Under the pieces are notes generated by a model. It saw nothing but the letters and a program-made list of their open reading frames with translations. It ran no database searches and was not told where the DNA came from. This document shows, in pieces, positions 15,130 to 23,507 of a stretch of DNA of 64,000 nt. The stretch is from Stenomitos rutilans HA7619-LM2 (GTDB lineage: Bacteria; Cyanobacteriota; Cyanobacteriia; Leptolyngbyales; Leptolyngbyaceae), in assembly GCA_019358945.1 (NCBI GenBank), contig JAHHIE010000008.1:62001-126000 (forward strand). The letters run 5' to 3'. Numbering within the stretch: position 1 is the stretch's first letter; each line of letters begins with the position of its first letter. Both the position numbers and the translations under genes were made by a program.

Positions 15130-18100
15130 TTAGCGGTAGAGCCAGACTCGCATGAGTGAGAGCAATTGTTCGGCATCAACGGGTTTAGTGATGTAGTCGG
15201 AGGCTCCTGCTTGCAGGCATTTTTCTCGATCGCCCTGCATAGCTTTGGCTGTCAGCGCAATGATGGGCAGCGATCGAAAGGACTCCACCTGACGAATGGC
15301 CTGGGTGGTTTCGTAGCCATCCAATTCTGGCATCATCACATCCATCAACACCAGATCGATATCGGGATGCTTTTGGAGAGCCGCAATGCCATCGACTCCG
15401 TTCTCCGCATACGAAACCTGCATCTGATAGCGCTCCAGCAGGCTGGTGAGGGCAAAAATGTTACGAACGTCGTCATCGACAATCAGCACCTTCTTATGCG
15501 CCAATACTGGATCGCTCTGGTGCAGTTGCTCTAGCATCTGCCGCTTCCCTTCGGGTAGATTTGCCTGCACGCGGTGTAAAAAGAGTGCGGTTTCGTCGAG
15601 CAGGCGTTCGGGCGATCGCACATCCTTCACAATAATGGTTTCTGCCAAACGCCGGAGTTGCGTTTCTTGAGAAGGGGTCAGCTCTCTTCCGGTGTAAACA
15701 ATAATGGGCAAACGAGTAAACGCTGGCTGCTGTTTAATTTGCTCAATCAAGTCAAACCCGGTCATATCGGGTAAGCCTAAATCCAGTACCACGCAGTCAA
15801 AAAGCTGTGACTGGAGGGCCGCTAGCGCTTCAGCCCCTGTGCCCACAATGCTGGTAAACACATCCCCATTCCCAATTAGTTCGCGGATGCTTTGAGCCTG
15901 CACTGGATCGTCTTCTACCACCAGCAGATTTTTTACCTGGCGCTCGACAAAGCCTTTGATATCGACCAGAGCCTGTGTCAGGGCCTCTGGTGAAATGGGT
16001 TTTTGCAGATACGCGATCGCCCCGAGCTGCAAACTGCGCTGCTGTTCATCGTCTGCTGAGACAATATGTACCGGAATGTGTCGCGTGTCTGGATCGCGCT
16101 TGAGTCGATCGAGCACTGCCCAACCATCCATATCGGGTAGCCGCAGATCCAGCATGATGGCATCGGGCTTGTAAGTCTGTGCCAGTAGCAATCCAGGTTG
16201 GCTGCGTAAAGAGGCCAGCACTTTAAAGCCCTGCTGACGTGCCATCTCCATCAAAATACGGACAAAGTGCTGATCGTCTTCAATGATCAGCAAGACGCGA
16301 TCGCTGGGCTGAATGAAGGTGCGATCGTCGTCGATTTCGTTAACAGGTAAGGAGTGAGGAGTGAGGAGTGAGGGGAGTAGGGTGGGGGGTGAGGGGTGAG
16401 GGGGTGAGGGTGGTTGTGAGATAGGTCTTATCGCTGACTGCTGACCGCTGACTGCTGACCGCTGACTCCTCTCTCCTTTCTCCTCTCCCCCCACCTCCAC
16501 TGGCAGCACTAGTGTAAAGGTACTTCCTCGCCCCGGTTCGCTGAGAAGTTCGATCCTGCCACCCAGCAGTTGCGCCAGTTCGCGGCTGATCGATAAGCCC
16601 AGACCTGTACCGCCGTATTTGCGGCTTGTGGTGCCATCTGCCTGCTTAAAGGCTTCAAAGATGACAGCCTGTTTTTCAGGGGCAATGCCAATGCCTGTAT
16701 CAGTGATGGCAAAGGCAATCCTGGGCACTGAGTGAGCGAGTGCTGTCTGGGGACGATCGTCGGCGATCGAGGCAATGTGTACTGTCACACCACCCTGCTC
16801 AGTGAACTTAAAGGCGTTTGCCAACAGGTTTTTCAAAATTTGCTGAAGACGTTTGGGGTCTGTCAACATGAACGGTGGTAAGGCTTCGTCAAGCTCAATG
16901 CGAAAGGTTAACCCTGCATTTTGGGCCATTTGCTCAAAGGTGCGCTCCAAAAACTGCCGCAAATCGGGGAAGCGCAAGGTTTCAATGTCTAAGCTGATGG
17001 TGCCCGATTCGATCTTGGCTAAGTCTAGAATCTCGTTGATTAACTCCAGTAGGTCGCTACCTGCGGCGTGAATGGTGCGGCTGTACTCAACCTGTTTGTC
17101 GGTTAAATTCCCATCGCTGTTTTTGGTGAGTAGCTGCGCCAAAATGAGCAAACTGTTTAGTGGTGTCCGTAGCTCGTGAGACATGTTTGCCAGAAATTCA
17201 GATTTATAGCGTGAACTTTGGGCCAGTTGATCCGCTTTTTCTTCGATCGCCTGTCTTGCTTGCTCGATCGCCTGATTTTTGCGCTCACCTTCTTGCTTTT
17301 GTTCGGCTAACAGTTGGGCTTTTTCTTCCAGTTCTTCGTTAAGTTGTTGCAGTTCTTCGTTGGTCTGCTGCATTTCCTCTTGCTGCTCTTTGAGTTGCGC
17401 TTCTGACAGCCGCAGCGTTTCGGTTTGCTCTTCTAGTAGGCGATTGCTTTCCTGAATTTCGTCTTGCTGCTGTTGCAGTTCTTCTGTCAGAGTTTGTGAT
17501 TCTTGCAGCAATTCATTCGTGCGAAGGTCAGCTGCGATCGTGTTGAGCACGACCCCAATGCCCTCGCTGACGTTTTCAAGTAAGGTGAGTTGGCTGGGGG
17601 TAAAGCGCTGGAGCGATGCGAGTTCCATGACGGCAGTCACCTGCTGCTCAAACAGAATGGGCAGAACGACGATGTTAATCGGCAGTGCTTCGCCCAACCC
17701 AGACCGAATACGGCTGTAGTCACTTGGTACATCCGTTAGCAAAATGCGCTGTTTTTCGAGGGCACATTGTCCCACTAGCCCTTCACCGAGGCGAAACTGG
17801 TTGGCAAGATGCTTGCGTTCACGGTAGGCATAGCTATCCAACAGTTTGAGCAAGGGTGGATTGGCAGCAACATCAAGAAGGTAAAACACCCCCTGCTGTG
17901 CCCCAACGAGGGGGGCCAGTTTAGAGAGCAACTGACGTGCAACGGTGCCTTGATCGCGCTGTCCCTGGAGCAGCCGACCAATGTCTGCCAGGTTGGCTTT
18001 GAGCCAGGTTTGCTCATCGTTGCGTCGATTGGTGTCTCGCAGATTGACAATCATCTGGTTAAAGGTGCGCGTCAATGTGCCAATTTCATCCCGTCGATCG

Positions 18101-18810
18101 CTCATTGGCACACTGACCTCTAAATCGCCTTCCCCAATGCGATCGGCCACTTCTGAGACTTTCCGCAGCGGCCGTGAAATGTGGCGCGATAGAGCCAATC
18201 CAATCAAAATCAGCAACACGGAGTACAGCGGCATGCCGTAGAGAATACTGTCCGTTGTCTGCCTAGCAGCTGTAGTCGCTGCTTGCGATCGCTGTTCAAG
18301 CAGCCGTAGCTCCTCAGTCTTCATCTCTGTGAGAATTTGCCGAATTTCGTTCATCAATCGACTGCCGCGATCGGTCAGCACAACCTTTTGAGCCGCCGCA
18401 AAGCCCTGTTGTCGCCGTAGCTCAACGGTTTGGGCCAACTCAGCGAGTTGGCCAGTGACTAACGGCTCCACCTGATCGAGTCGGCGCATTTGAGCAGGGT
18501 TATCGTTAATCAACTCGCGTAATCGTCCTCTGGTTCTACCATCCAGCACGCTGAGCGCTGAGTTGTAAGGCTCCAGGTATTTTTCGTTGCCAGTCAGAAG
18601 ATAACCGCGCTGCCCTGTTTCTGCATCTTTCAAGCGCGACAGCAGTTCTTCTACTTGTCCAATGACTTCGTAGGTATGTGCTTCACGCTTAGAGGTCTCT
18701 ACTAGTTGGTTAGTACTGCGGTAGGCAACGGCTGAAAGCACTGCAAAGAAGAGCAACCCAAGTGCAAAGCTAGCTCCAATTTTGGTACCAATCTTCAAAC
18801 GATTTAGCAT
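15130..18810 (-). CDS. CHASE3-HAMP-GAF hybrid histidine kinase with three receivers
   Basis: 1226 residues. TM1 is at about 12-32. A CHASE3-type periplasmic domain follows (AETGQRGYLLTG, near residue 65). TM2 is at 188-210. Then come HAMP (210-262), GAF (280-425), a long coiled coil (430-530, QEEMQQTNEELQQLNEELEE), HisKA (His545 in MSHELRTPLN), HATPase (NLLANAFKF, DTGIGIAPE, GGTGLGLSI), and three receivers with phosphoacceptors Asp888, Asp1010 and Asp1157. This architecture resembles stress or phosphorelay sensors. The linker at about 774-822 is encoded by intergenic-type repeats (see separate entry). It is first in the cluster with cheR, cheB and a receiver-kinase. The second receiver lacks the usual KP motif (IIVKDVRSP). 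Confidence 0.93.
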   Translation of the reverse strand: MLNRLKIGTKIGASFALGLLFFAVLSAVAYRSTNQLVETSKREAHTYEVIGQVEELLSRLKDAETGQRGYLLTGNEKYLEPYNSALSVLDGRTRGRLRELINDNPAQMRRLDQVEPLVTGQLAELAQTVELRRQQGFAAAQKVVLTDRGSRLMNEIRQILTEMKTEELRLLEQRSQAATTAARQTTDSILYGMPLYSVLLILIGLALSRHISRPLRKVSEVADRIGEGDLEVSVPMSDRRDEIGTLTRTFNQMIVNLRDTNRRNDEQTWLKANLADIGRLLQGQRDQGTVARQLLSKLAPLVGAQQGVFYLLDVAANPPLLKLLDSYAYRERKHLANQFRLGEGLVGQCALEKQRILLTDVPSDYSRIRSGLGEALPINIVVLPILFEQQVTAVMELASLQRFTPSQLTLLENVSEGIGVVLNTIAADLRTNELLQESQTLTEELQQQQDEIQESNRLLEEQTETLRLSEAQLKEQQEEMQQTNEELQQLNEELEEKAQLLAEQKQEGERKNQAIEQARQAIEEKADQLAQSSRYKSEFLANMSHELRTPLNSLLILAQLLTKNSDGNLTDKQVEYSRTIHAAGSDLLELINEILDLAKIESGTISLDIETLRFPDLRQFLERTFEQMAQNAGLTFRIELDEALPPFMLTDPKRLQQILKNLLANAFKFTEQGGVTVHIASIADDRPQTALAHSVPRIAFAITDTGIGIAPEKQAVIFEAFKQADGTTSRKYGGTGLGLSISRELAQLLGGRIELLSEPGRGSTFTLVLPVEVGGEEKGERSQRSAVSGQQSAIRPISQPPSPPHPSPPTLLPSLLTPHSLPVNEIDDDRTFIQPSDRVLLIIEDDQHFVRILMEMARQQGFKVLASLRSQPGLLLAQTYKPDAIMLDLRLPDMDGWAVLDRLKRDPDTRHIPVHIVSADDEQQRSLQLGAIAYLQKPISPEALTQALVDIKGFVERQVKNLLVVEDDPVQAQSIRELIGNGDVFTSIVGTGAEALAALQSQLFDCVVLDLGLPDMTGFDLIEQIKQQPAFTRLPIIVYTGRELTPSQETQLRRLAETIIVKDVRSPERLLDETALFLHRVQANLPEGKRQMLEQLHQSDPVLAHKKVLIVDDDVRNIFALTSLLERYQMQVSYAENGVDGIAALQKHPDIDLVLMDVMMPELDGYETTQAIRQVESFRSLPIIALTAKAMQGDREKCLQAGASDYITKPVDAEQLLSLMRVWLYR
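16345..16490. repeat. Heptamer-type tandem repeats inside the hybrid kinase gene
   Basis: AGGAGTG is repeated in tandem three times from about 16352, then shades into GGGGTGA runs. A second tract near 16436-16468 alternates GCTGACT and GCTGACC. The same GCTGACC-type units occur between genes at 20448, 27115 and 54450. Here they are in frame and give a Ser/Pro/Gln-rich linker between the ATPase domain and the first receiver. Confidence 0.75.
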
Positions 18811-19168
18811 ATGCGTGGTTGAGAGTGAGCATGAAATGCACTTAGATGGACATCCAAAGCTTGCGGGTGTAGAACCTGCTCAAAAAATTCAAGCCGATCG
18901 CGGCAACCCTTCAGGCTGCATGACTAACGCTCTGCCTTACCTTGGATTCTTATTCTAAGTTCATGCTCTGCAATCTGATCCTGAGAGATAACCACGCTTG
19001 CGCCGTTGATCGACCGTATACAGTGATGCCACTCGCGATCGACCAGCGCACAACCCGGATGAATCAGCCCTACGGTAGAATAGATATCTGCCTTAAGGAA
19101 GAGCAAACGTCTCTCGTCGTTAAGGGGGCTACCCCCGAAATTAAGACTCGCATTTAGTGGGAGCCTGT
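18811..19168. other. Divergent intergenic region between two kinase genes
   Basis: About 360 bp between the divergent hybrid kinase and the RsbRD-type kinase. Short frames on both strands overlap each other and show no protein features. Promoters for both genes are expected here. I see no clear operator or hairpin. Confidence 0.4.
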
Positions 19169-20395
19169 ATGACGCTTTTTCAGTTATCCCCCATCCCGGA
19201 TTTAAGCCAGTTGCTCACCGAGCGATCGCATATCATCACGGAGCAGTGGGTAGAAGCGGTGTTCCAGGATAAACAGATTAAAAGTGCGGATCCGCTTTCA
19301 CCAACGGCGATTCGAGACCACATTCCCCATATCCTGGCCGCCTTAGCCACTGTACTCGCAGAAACACAAGCGAACGATATCACTACGGTGGTCAAAGCGA
19401 GTTTAGAGCACGGTGCGCTGCGTGCAGACCAGGGCTTTGACCCTACAGAGATTGCACGGGAATATCATCTACTGCGCACAAAAATCATTCAAGTGCTACG
19501 AGCCGATTTGGTCAAGCGCACGGCAGAAGAGGTGTTGCGAGCCGTCATGCTGATTGATGCCGTAGTGGATAGCGCGATCGCTCAGTGCTTTAAAAGCTAC
19601 GTGGGCGAACGTCTGCAAGAGTTGGATAAGCTACGCGGTCAACTGATTCTAACTAAGCAGGAACTCGATCGGCTGGTGCATTCCAACCAGGAAAATCTGT
19701 CTGTTCTGGCACATGAGCTTAAAACCCCATTGACTTCCATCATTGGGTACTCTGAACTGTTTCTACGCCAACAGCGTCAACCCGTCGTCCGCGACAACCT
19801 GAATAGCCTGGAACACATTGAGCGCGTTGTGCGGAATAGCCGTCAATTGTTGCGCCTCATTAACGACACATTAGAGCTTTCGCGCTATGAAGCGGGTCAG
19901 ATGGCGCTGCGACCAGAGCCGACCGACGTACAAAGTATCATTCACACTGTGGTTGAGGTCATTCAGCCCTTAGCCGCAGCGAATGGTCTACAGGTCATTT
20001 TGGATGAGCAGCAGTCCCCCGATCAAGTCATCACCGATCCGCTCCGTCTCCAGCAAATTTTGGTGAATCTCGCTAGCAATGCCGTGCGCTATACCAGAAC
20101 AGGCAGCATCACCATTCAAAGCCGTCTGCTGTCTGATCATTGGTGGTCGATCGCGGTCAGCGATACAGGCATCGGCATTGCGGCTGCCGATCAGGCTCGC
20201 ATTTTTGAACCGTTCTTTCAAGTGCTGCCCACAGACTTTGAGCGATTACCCAACAGTACAGGCTTGGGATTGGCGATCGTGGCTCGCATCGTCAAGCTCT
20301 TGCAGGGTGAGATCAGCCTCACCTCAGAAGTAGGCGTTGGGTCTACGTTTACAGTGGTTTTGCCCCTTGAGATTCAAACAGCTTCGTTGGGGTAG
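19169..20395 (+). CDS. Histidine kinase with RsbRD-type N-terminal sensor
   Basis: 408 residues from the ATG at 19169; a GTG lies four codons upstream. Residues 1-155 form a helical domain (ITEQWVEAVFQ, SPTAIRDHIPHILAAL, HGALRADQGFDPTEIAREY) typical of the RsbRD/RsbT co-antagonist N-terminal family. The kinase core follows: coiled coil, HisKA (VLAHELKTPLTSIIGYSE), N box (NLASNAVRY), DTGIGI and TGLGLAI. There is no membrane segment, so it is cytosolic. The domain pairing suggests sensing of an internal stress signal. It is divergent from the CheR/CheB kinase cluster, but no response regulator is adjacent, so its partner may be one of the receivers of that cluster. Confidence 0.88.
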   Translation: MTLFQLSPIPDLSQLLTERSHIITEQWVEAVFQDKQIKSADPLSPTAIRDHIPHILAALATVLAETQANDITTVVKASLEHGALRADQGFDPTEIAREYHLLRTKIIQVLRADLVKRTAEEVLRAVMLIDAVVDSAIAQCFKSYVGERLQELDKLRGQLILTKQELDRLVHSNQENLSVLAHELKTPLTSIIGYSELFLRQQRQPVVRDNLNSLEHIERVVRNSRQLLRLINDTLELSRYEAGQMALRPEPTDVQSIIHTVVEVIQPLAAANGLQVILDEQQSPDQVITDPLRLQQILVNLASNAVRYTRTGSITIQSRLLSDHWWSIAVSDTGIGIAAADQARIFEPFFQVLPTDFERLPNSTGLGLAIVARIVKLLQGEISLTSEVGVGSTFTVVLPLEIQTASLG

Positions 20396-21189
20396 AAGGC
20401 AAAAGAAGTTGTTGGTTGTTAGTTGTTAGAAGAAAGCTGACGACTGATGGCTGATCGCTGATCGCCAAGGCTCGCAGAGGCAGAAGATGATTAGACTCTA
20501 CGAGCATAGTGGGGGCGATCGCTATCTTGCTCGCTGGCGATCGCGTTTGTCGTTCTCAGCTTGTGTGCTATTGAACCTGGCGCTGTTGCATCCAGTCTAA
20601 AAAGTTTAGCGTTGGTTGGAGGATGTCTGAGGCGTATGATTAGCAGCGGATTCATACCGGATGAAACGGACAGATAACAGCTCTCGCTCAAAATTTACCA
20701 TCCGATTCATCCGTTCCCTATCCGTTGCCCGCATGCTACGCCCTAACAGATGTTGGCTATGATCCATACTTTTTAAGGTGTTCTCTTAACGAGCGTGCGC
20801 TACCCCCAACTGGATGAATCATGTGGATGAATGGTTACTTCACCTCAATTACTATTAGGAAAGTGATCGCTTTTTTGCAATCAAACTATTTGTGACAGTT
20901 GCCTAAGAGGCCATCTTAAAGCTTGATAAATTGACTCAAAACGTTATACCAAAGAAAGAAGAGTAACGCAGTCTTAGCTTTTCCTTCTGTGGAGATTACG
21001 CTTTAAATAGAGCCTGGATAAACAGCTCTCCTCAACCTGATATAAAATTGGTTGAGCGGCGTATCACATCTTTTGTTCTACTCTTCTAAAAATCGTTTAG
21101 TTGGTTGCCACTTGCGGAACATATTCAACACGATTTACGACTTTAAATTCAGCTGGATCAAACAACCTAACCCTGTGAGGAACTCTACC
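20396..21189. other. Long intergenic region with repeat tract and possible promoter
   Basis: Almost 800 bp without a convincing gene. At 20402-20465 there is a repeat tract (GTTGGTTGTTAGTTGTTAGA, then AGAAAGCTGA and GGCTGATCGCTGATCG) that recurs at 27070-27133. The rest is AT-rich towards the beta-barrel gene and probably holds its promoter and a leader of more than 100 bases. A frame open upstream of that gene from 21052 is not expected to be translated. Confidence 0.45.
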
Positions 21190-21744
21190 ATGCTATTCTC
21201 TCAAACCCTTTCACTAGCCCTTCGCAAAGCTCTGCCTGCTAGCCTTGTTGCAGGGGCCGTACTGGCGATCGCACCGACTTTTTTATCTGCGGGTGCGGCT
21301 TCTGCACAACCCATTACCTTTAACGATAGCTACATTGGTGCGGGCGTTTCTGCTGGCGTAACTAACGGTGGACAAAGCGGTGACGCAGCTACTATTGGTG
21401 GCAACGTTCAAGGGCGTTTCGCTATCCCCAATGCGCCTGTTTCTGTTAGGGGTGCTGTTCTCTTTGGTGGCGAAAGTGCCGCAATTATGCCACTCGTTAC
21501 CTACGATCTTCCAGTTTCTAGCAACGCGAACCTTTATGCAGGTGCTGGCTATTCTTTCGCTGACAAAGAAGGTAAACCATCACCATTAGGTAACAAGAAC
21601 GCCCCCGTTCTAACCGCTGGTGCTGAAGCAGGCATTGGCCGCAACGTGGTCGTTTACGGCGATGCCAAATGGGGTATTGATGCATACAAAAACAGTTCTG
21701 CTGATGCCGTCAGCTTCCAGGCTGGTCTGGGCTACCGCTTCTAG
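21190..21744 (+). CDS. Small outer-membrane beta-barrel protein
   Basis: 184 residues from the ATG at 21190. A signal peptide of about 39 residues is clear: a basic start (LRKALP), a hydrophobic core (SLVAGAVLAIAPTFL) and a cleavage-like AASA before QPITF. The mature part alternates Gly-rich strands (YIGAGVSAGVTNGG, VYGDAKWGI, SFQAGLGYRF) and ends in Phe, the recognition residue for the BAM assembly machine. This fits an 8-stranded barrel of the OmpA/OmpX or opacity type. Substrate or function is unknown. A very strong terminator follows at 21801, so it is transcribed alone and probably abundantly. Confidence 0.8.
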   Translation: MLFSQTLSLALRKALPASLVAGAVLAIAPTFLSAGAASAQPITFNDSYIGAGVSAGVTNGGQSGDAATIGGNVQGRFAIPNAPVSVRGAVLFGGESAAIMPLVTYDLPVSSNANLYAGAGYSFADKEGKPSPLGNKNAPVLTAGAEAGIGRNVVVYGDAKWGIDAYKNSSADAVSFQAGLGYRF

Positions 21745-21800
21745 AGTTGTTTGCGACCTTACTCCGTCTAGTTGCCTCCTCAGTTGACCAAATGACAGAG

Positions 21801-21840
21801 TCAGCGGGGGCAGAGAGATTAATCTCTCTGCCCCCGCTGA
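21801..21840 (+). terminator. Perfect 20-bp-arm terminator hairpin
   Basis: The arms TCAGCGGGGGCAGAGAGATT and its exact complement meet without a loop spacer and are followed by TTTTAT. It lies 57 bp after the beta-barrel stop. Such a long perfect stem is unusually strong. Confidence 0.85.
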
Positions 21841-22098
21841 TTTTATGCTGCTGACCGTAATTAAGCTCTCATGTGATGAGAACTTTCGGTTATTACGGCG
21901 TTCAACAGGACGGTTTTCCTATCGCAGGAGGGACGCGAATGTTAGTGCTTTTTGCCATGATCAAGCTAAGCAGCTAAACCAATGAGCAAAGGTATGGATT
22001 GAAGCGTTGGTTTTGGATGAGGATTCGCAAGATTTTTGAAGCAAAACGGATGGCTGCTCTGGCTGGCAAAACTGTATATTAAATAGGAGTTTGTAATC

Positions 22099-22929
22099 AT
22101 GTCTACTCCCGTGAAAGATAAGCTTTCAACCGAGCTAAAGCAGGTGAAAGACGTTGGCAAATTACGTCGCGATCGTATCCGCGACATTGTTAGCGCCGCA
22201 ATCGCTCAAGTCACGACTGAAGTAAAAGAAGGGTCTCGTGATTTTCGTGCGATCGTGAAGGATGTGTTCTCGTCAACGATCGCAGATTTACAGGAAAGCG
22301 GCAAAGAAACTAAAGACGAGATTGCAGCCTCCATTGAAGGGATTGTGGATGGCATTAGCAGTATCCGCCAGCAAAAAATTGCTGAAACTGAAGCTGAGGT
22401 CAAACGGTTACAGACCCAGCTTTCAACACAACAAGATGAGTTAGAGCAGGAAATCAACACTGGGTTAGAAGGTGTTCAAGAGGCCGCCAGCACAGCTCCT
22501 GCCAAAATCAGAGAATTGGTTGAAGACGCGATTGTCACGGCCCAAAACAGCGAAGAGGCTGCTTTACTGAAGAAGCGCTACGCCCAGCTGCAAGCGCAGG
22601 CAGCTCTGCTACGCGCTACGTTGGCGGCTCGTTCTGAGTCTTACTACGACCAGGCACAGAGCCATTTGGATGATGCGAAGCACTGGTATAGTCAAGCGCG
22701 TCCGAAAGCAGAAGCCGCTAAGGGACAGGCAGATCAAAAATTTGCTCAGCTTGAACAGCAGATTGGTGAAGCTGGAAGCGCTCTTGCTCGTCGTGAGCGT
22801 GAAGTCCGTAACCTGCTGAGTGCTTTACTGCGTCGTGCGTCTGAAGCCGTGAAAGAAGAGGATGAGGTCGTCGATCGCCCCACACCTCAGCTTCCACCCG
22901 TGCCCAAAGATCCTTCTAATTCTCTCTAG
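22099..22929 (+). CDS. Conserved cyanobacterial coiled-coil protein
   Basis: 276 residues, start ATG at 22099. Almost wholly helical: residues 20-130 are charged amphipathic repeats (KETKDEIAASIEGIVDGISS; EAEVKRLQTQLSTQQDELEQ). A second helical block (KKRYAQLQAQAALLRATLAA, DDAKHWYSQARPKAEAA) leads to a proline-rich tail (RPTPQLPPVPKDP). I recall related proteins in most cyanobacteria, sometimes labelled histidine kinase without any kinase motif; none is present here. It may be an apolipoprotein- or LEA-like membrane- or stress-associated protein, but that is a guess. There is no signal peptide. A hairpin terminator follows. Confidence 0.75.
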   Translation: MSTPVKDKLSTELKQVKDVGKLRRDRIRDIVSAAIAQVTTEVKEGSRDFRAIVKDVFSSTIADLQESGKETKDEIAASIEGIVDGISSIRQQKIAETEAEVKRLQTQLSTQQDELEQEINTGLEGVQEAASTAPAKIRELVEDAIVTAQNSEEAALLKKRYAQLQAQAALLRATLAARSESYYDQAQSHLDDAKHWYSQARPKAEAAKGQADQKFAQLEQQIGEAGSALARREREVRNLLSALLRRASEAVKEEDEVVDRPTPQLPPVPKDPSNSL

Positions 22930-22973
22930 TCCGACTGATAGCAGGGTTCTTTAGACAGCGTTTAGCGCTCAGC

Positions 22974-23008
22974 AGTCAGCCATCATCTTTTTCCTGATGG
23001 CTGACTGT
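22974..23008 (+). terminator. Hairpin terminator after the coiled-coil gene
   Basis: CAGTCAGCCATCA and TGATGGCTGACTG are perfect complements separated by TCTTTTTCC. It lies 45 bp after the stop. The arms are built of the same GTCAGC units seen in intergenic repeats elsewhere in the window. Confidence 0.6.
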
Positions 23009-23060
23009 TGCTTTGTAGGGCGTTGATCGTCCTACTCTCTGTGCTTCGGCGATTCACGTT

Positions 23061-23278
23061 ATACCAATTTGAATTGAAAATGCGACACATCCTTTAGGTG
23101 CAAGGCAATGCCTTGCACCTACCCACCGATTGATCTGTAGCCGTCATTCTTTTAGGACTTACGCAGTCGCCCCCTAAAGCCCCCAAATTTGGGGGACTTT
23201 GAGTGCTTGCTCCCCCAAATTTGGGGGCTGGGGGCTAGTTTTAGAGAACTTGCGTAAGTCCTCTCTTTAAATCGGTAT
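23061..23278 (+). repeat. 102-bp element family A, copy 1, split by an inserted element
   Basis: Begins ATACCAATTTGAATTG and ends ATCGGTAT, with the hairpin core GGTGCAAGGCAATGCCTTGC inside. The two halves are separated by the family B element at 23154-23262. Without the insert it would match the intact copies at 32270 and 33071. Confidence 0.8.
23154..23262. mobile_element. 109-bp MITE-like element family B, copy 1 (nested)
   Basis: Terminal inverted repeats AGGACTTACGCA and TGCGTAAGTCCT. The inside is built of inverted CCCCCAAATTTGGGGG blocks and has no coding capacity. TCTTT occurs on both sides, one base outside each end. The intact family A copies show only one TCTTT here, so it is a 5-bp target duplication. 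Confidence 0.85.
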
Positions 23279-23507
23279 TACAATATCTCAGGCGCTACAG
23301 CACGTTGAGCACTGAGTTTTAAGCGTTGCCTACTGTTTTAAACATTTGTGTCCTCATTGTTTGAGAAATGGCTAAGAAACCCTTGAACTGAAGAAGCAGT
23401 GATAGGATCTAGGTAATATTTACGTTATTCCGACCGATTTTTTGGGGATCGGGCCATTTCCCTGGTTGGATAATTTTGCTGTTGATTCTTTTCTTGCTAC
23501 CTTTCTG

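Noticed and set aside
18924-19157. Overlapping short frames on both strands between the two kinase genes
   Set aside because: They are complementary to each other, short, and lack start signals.
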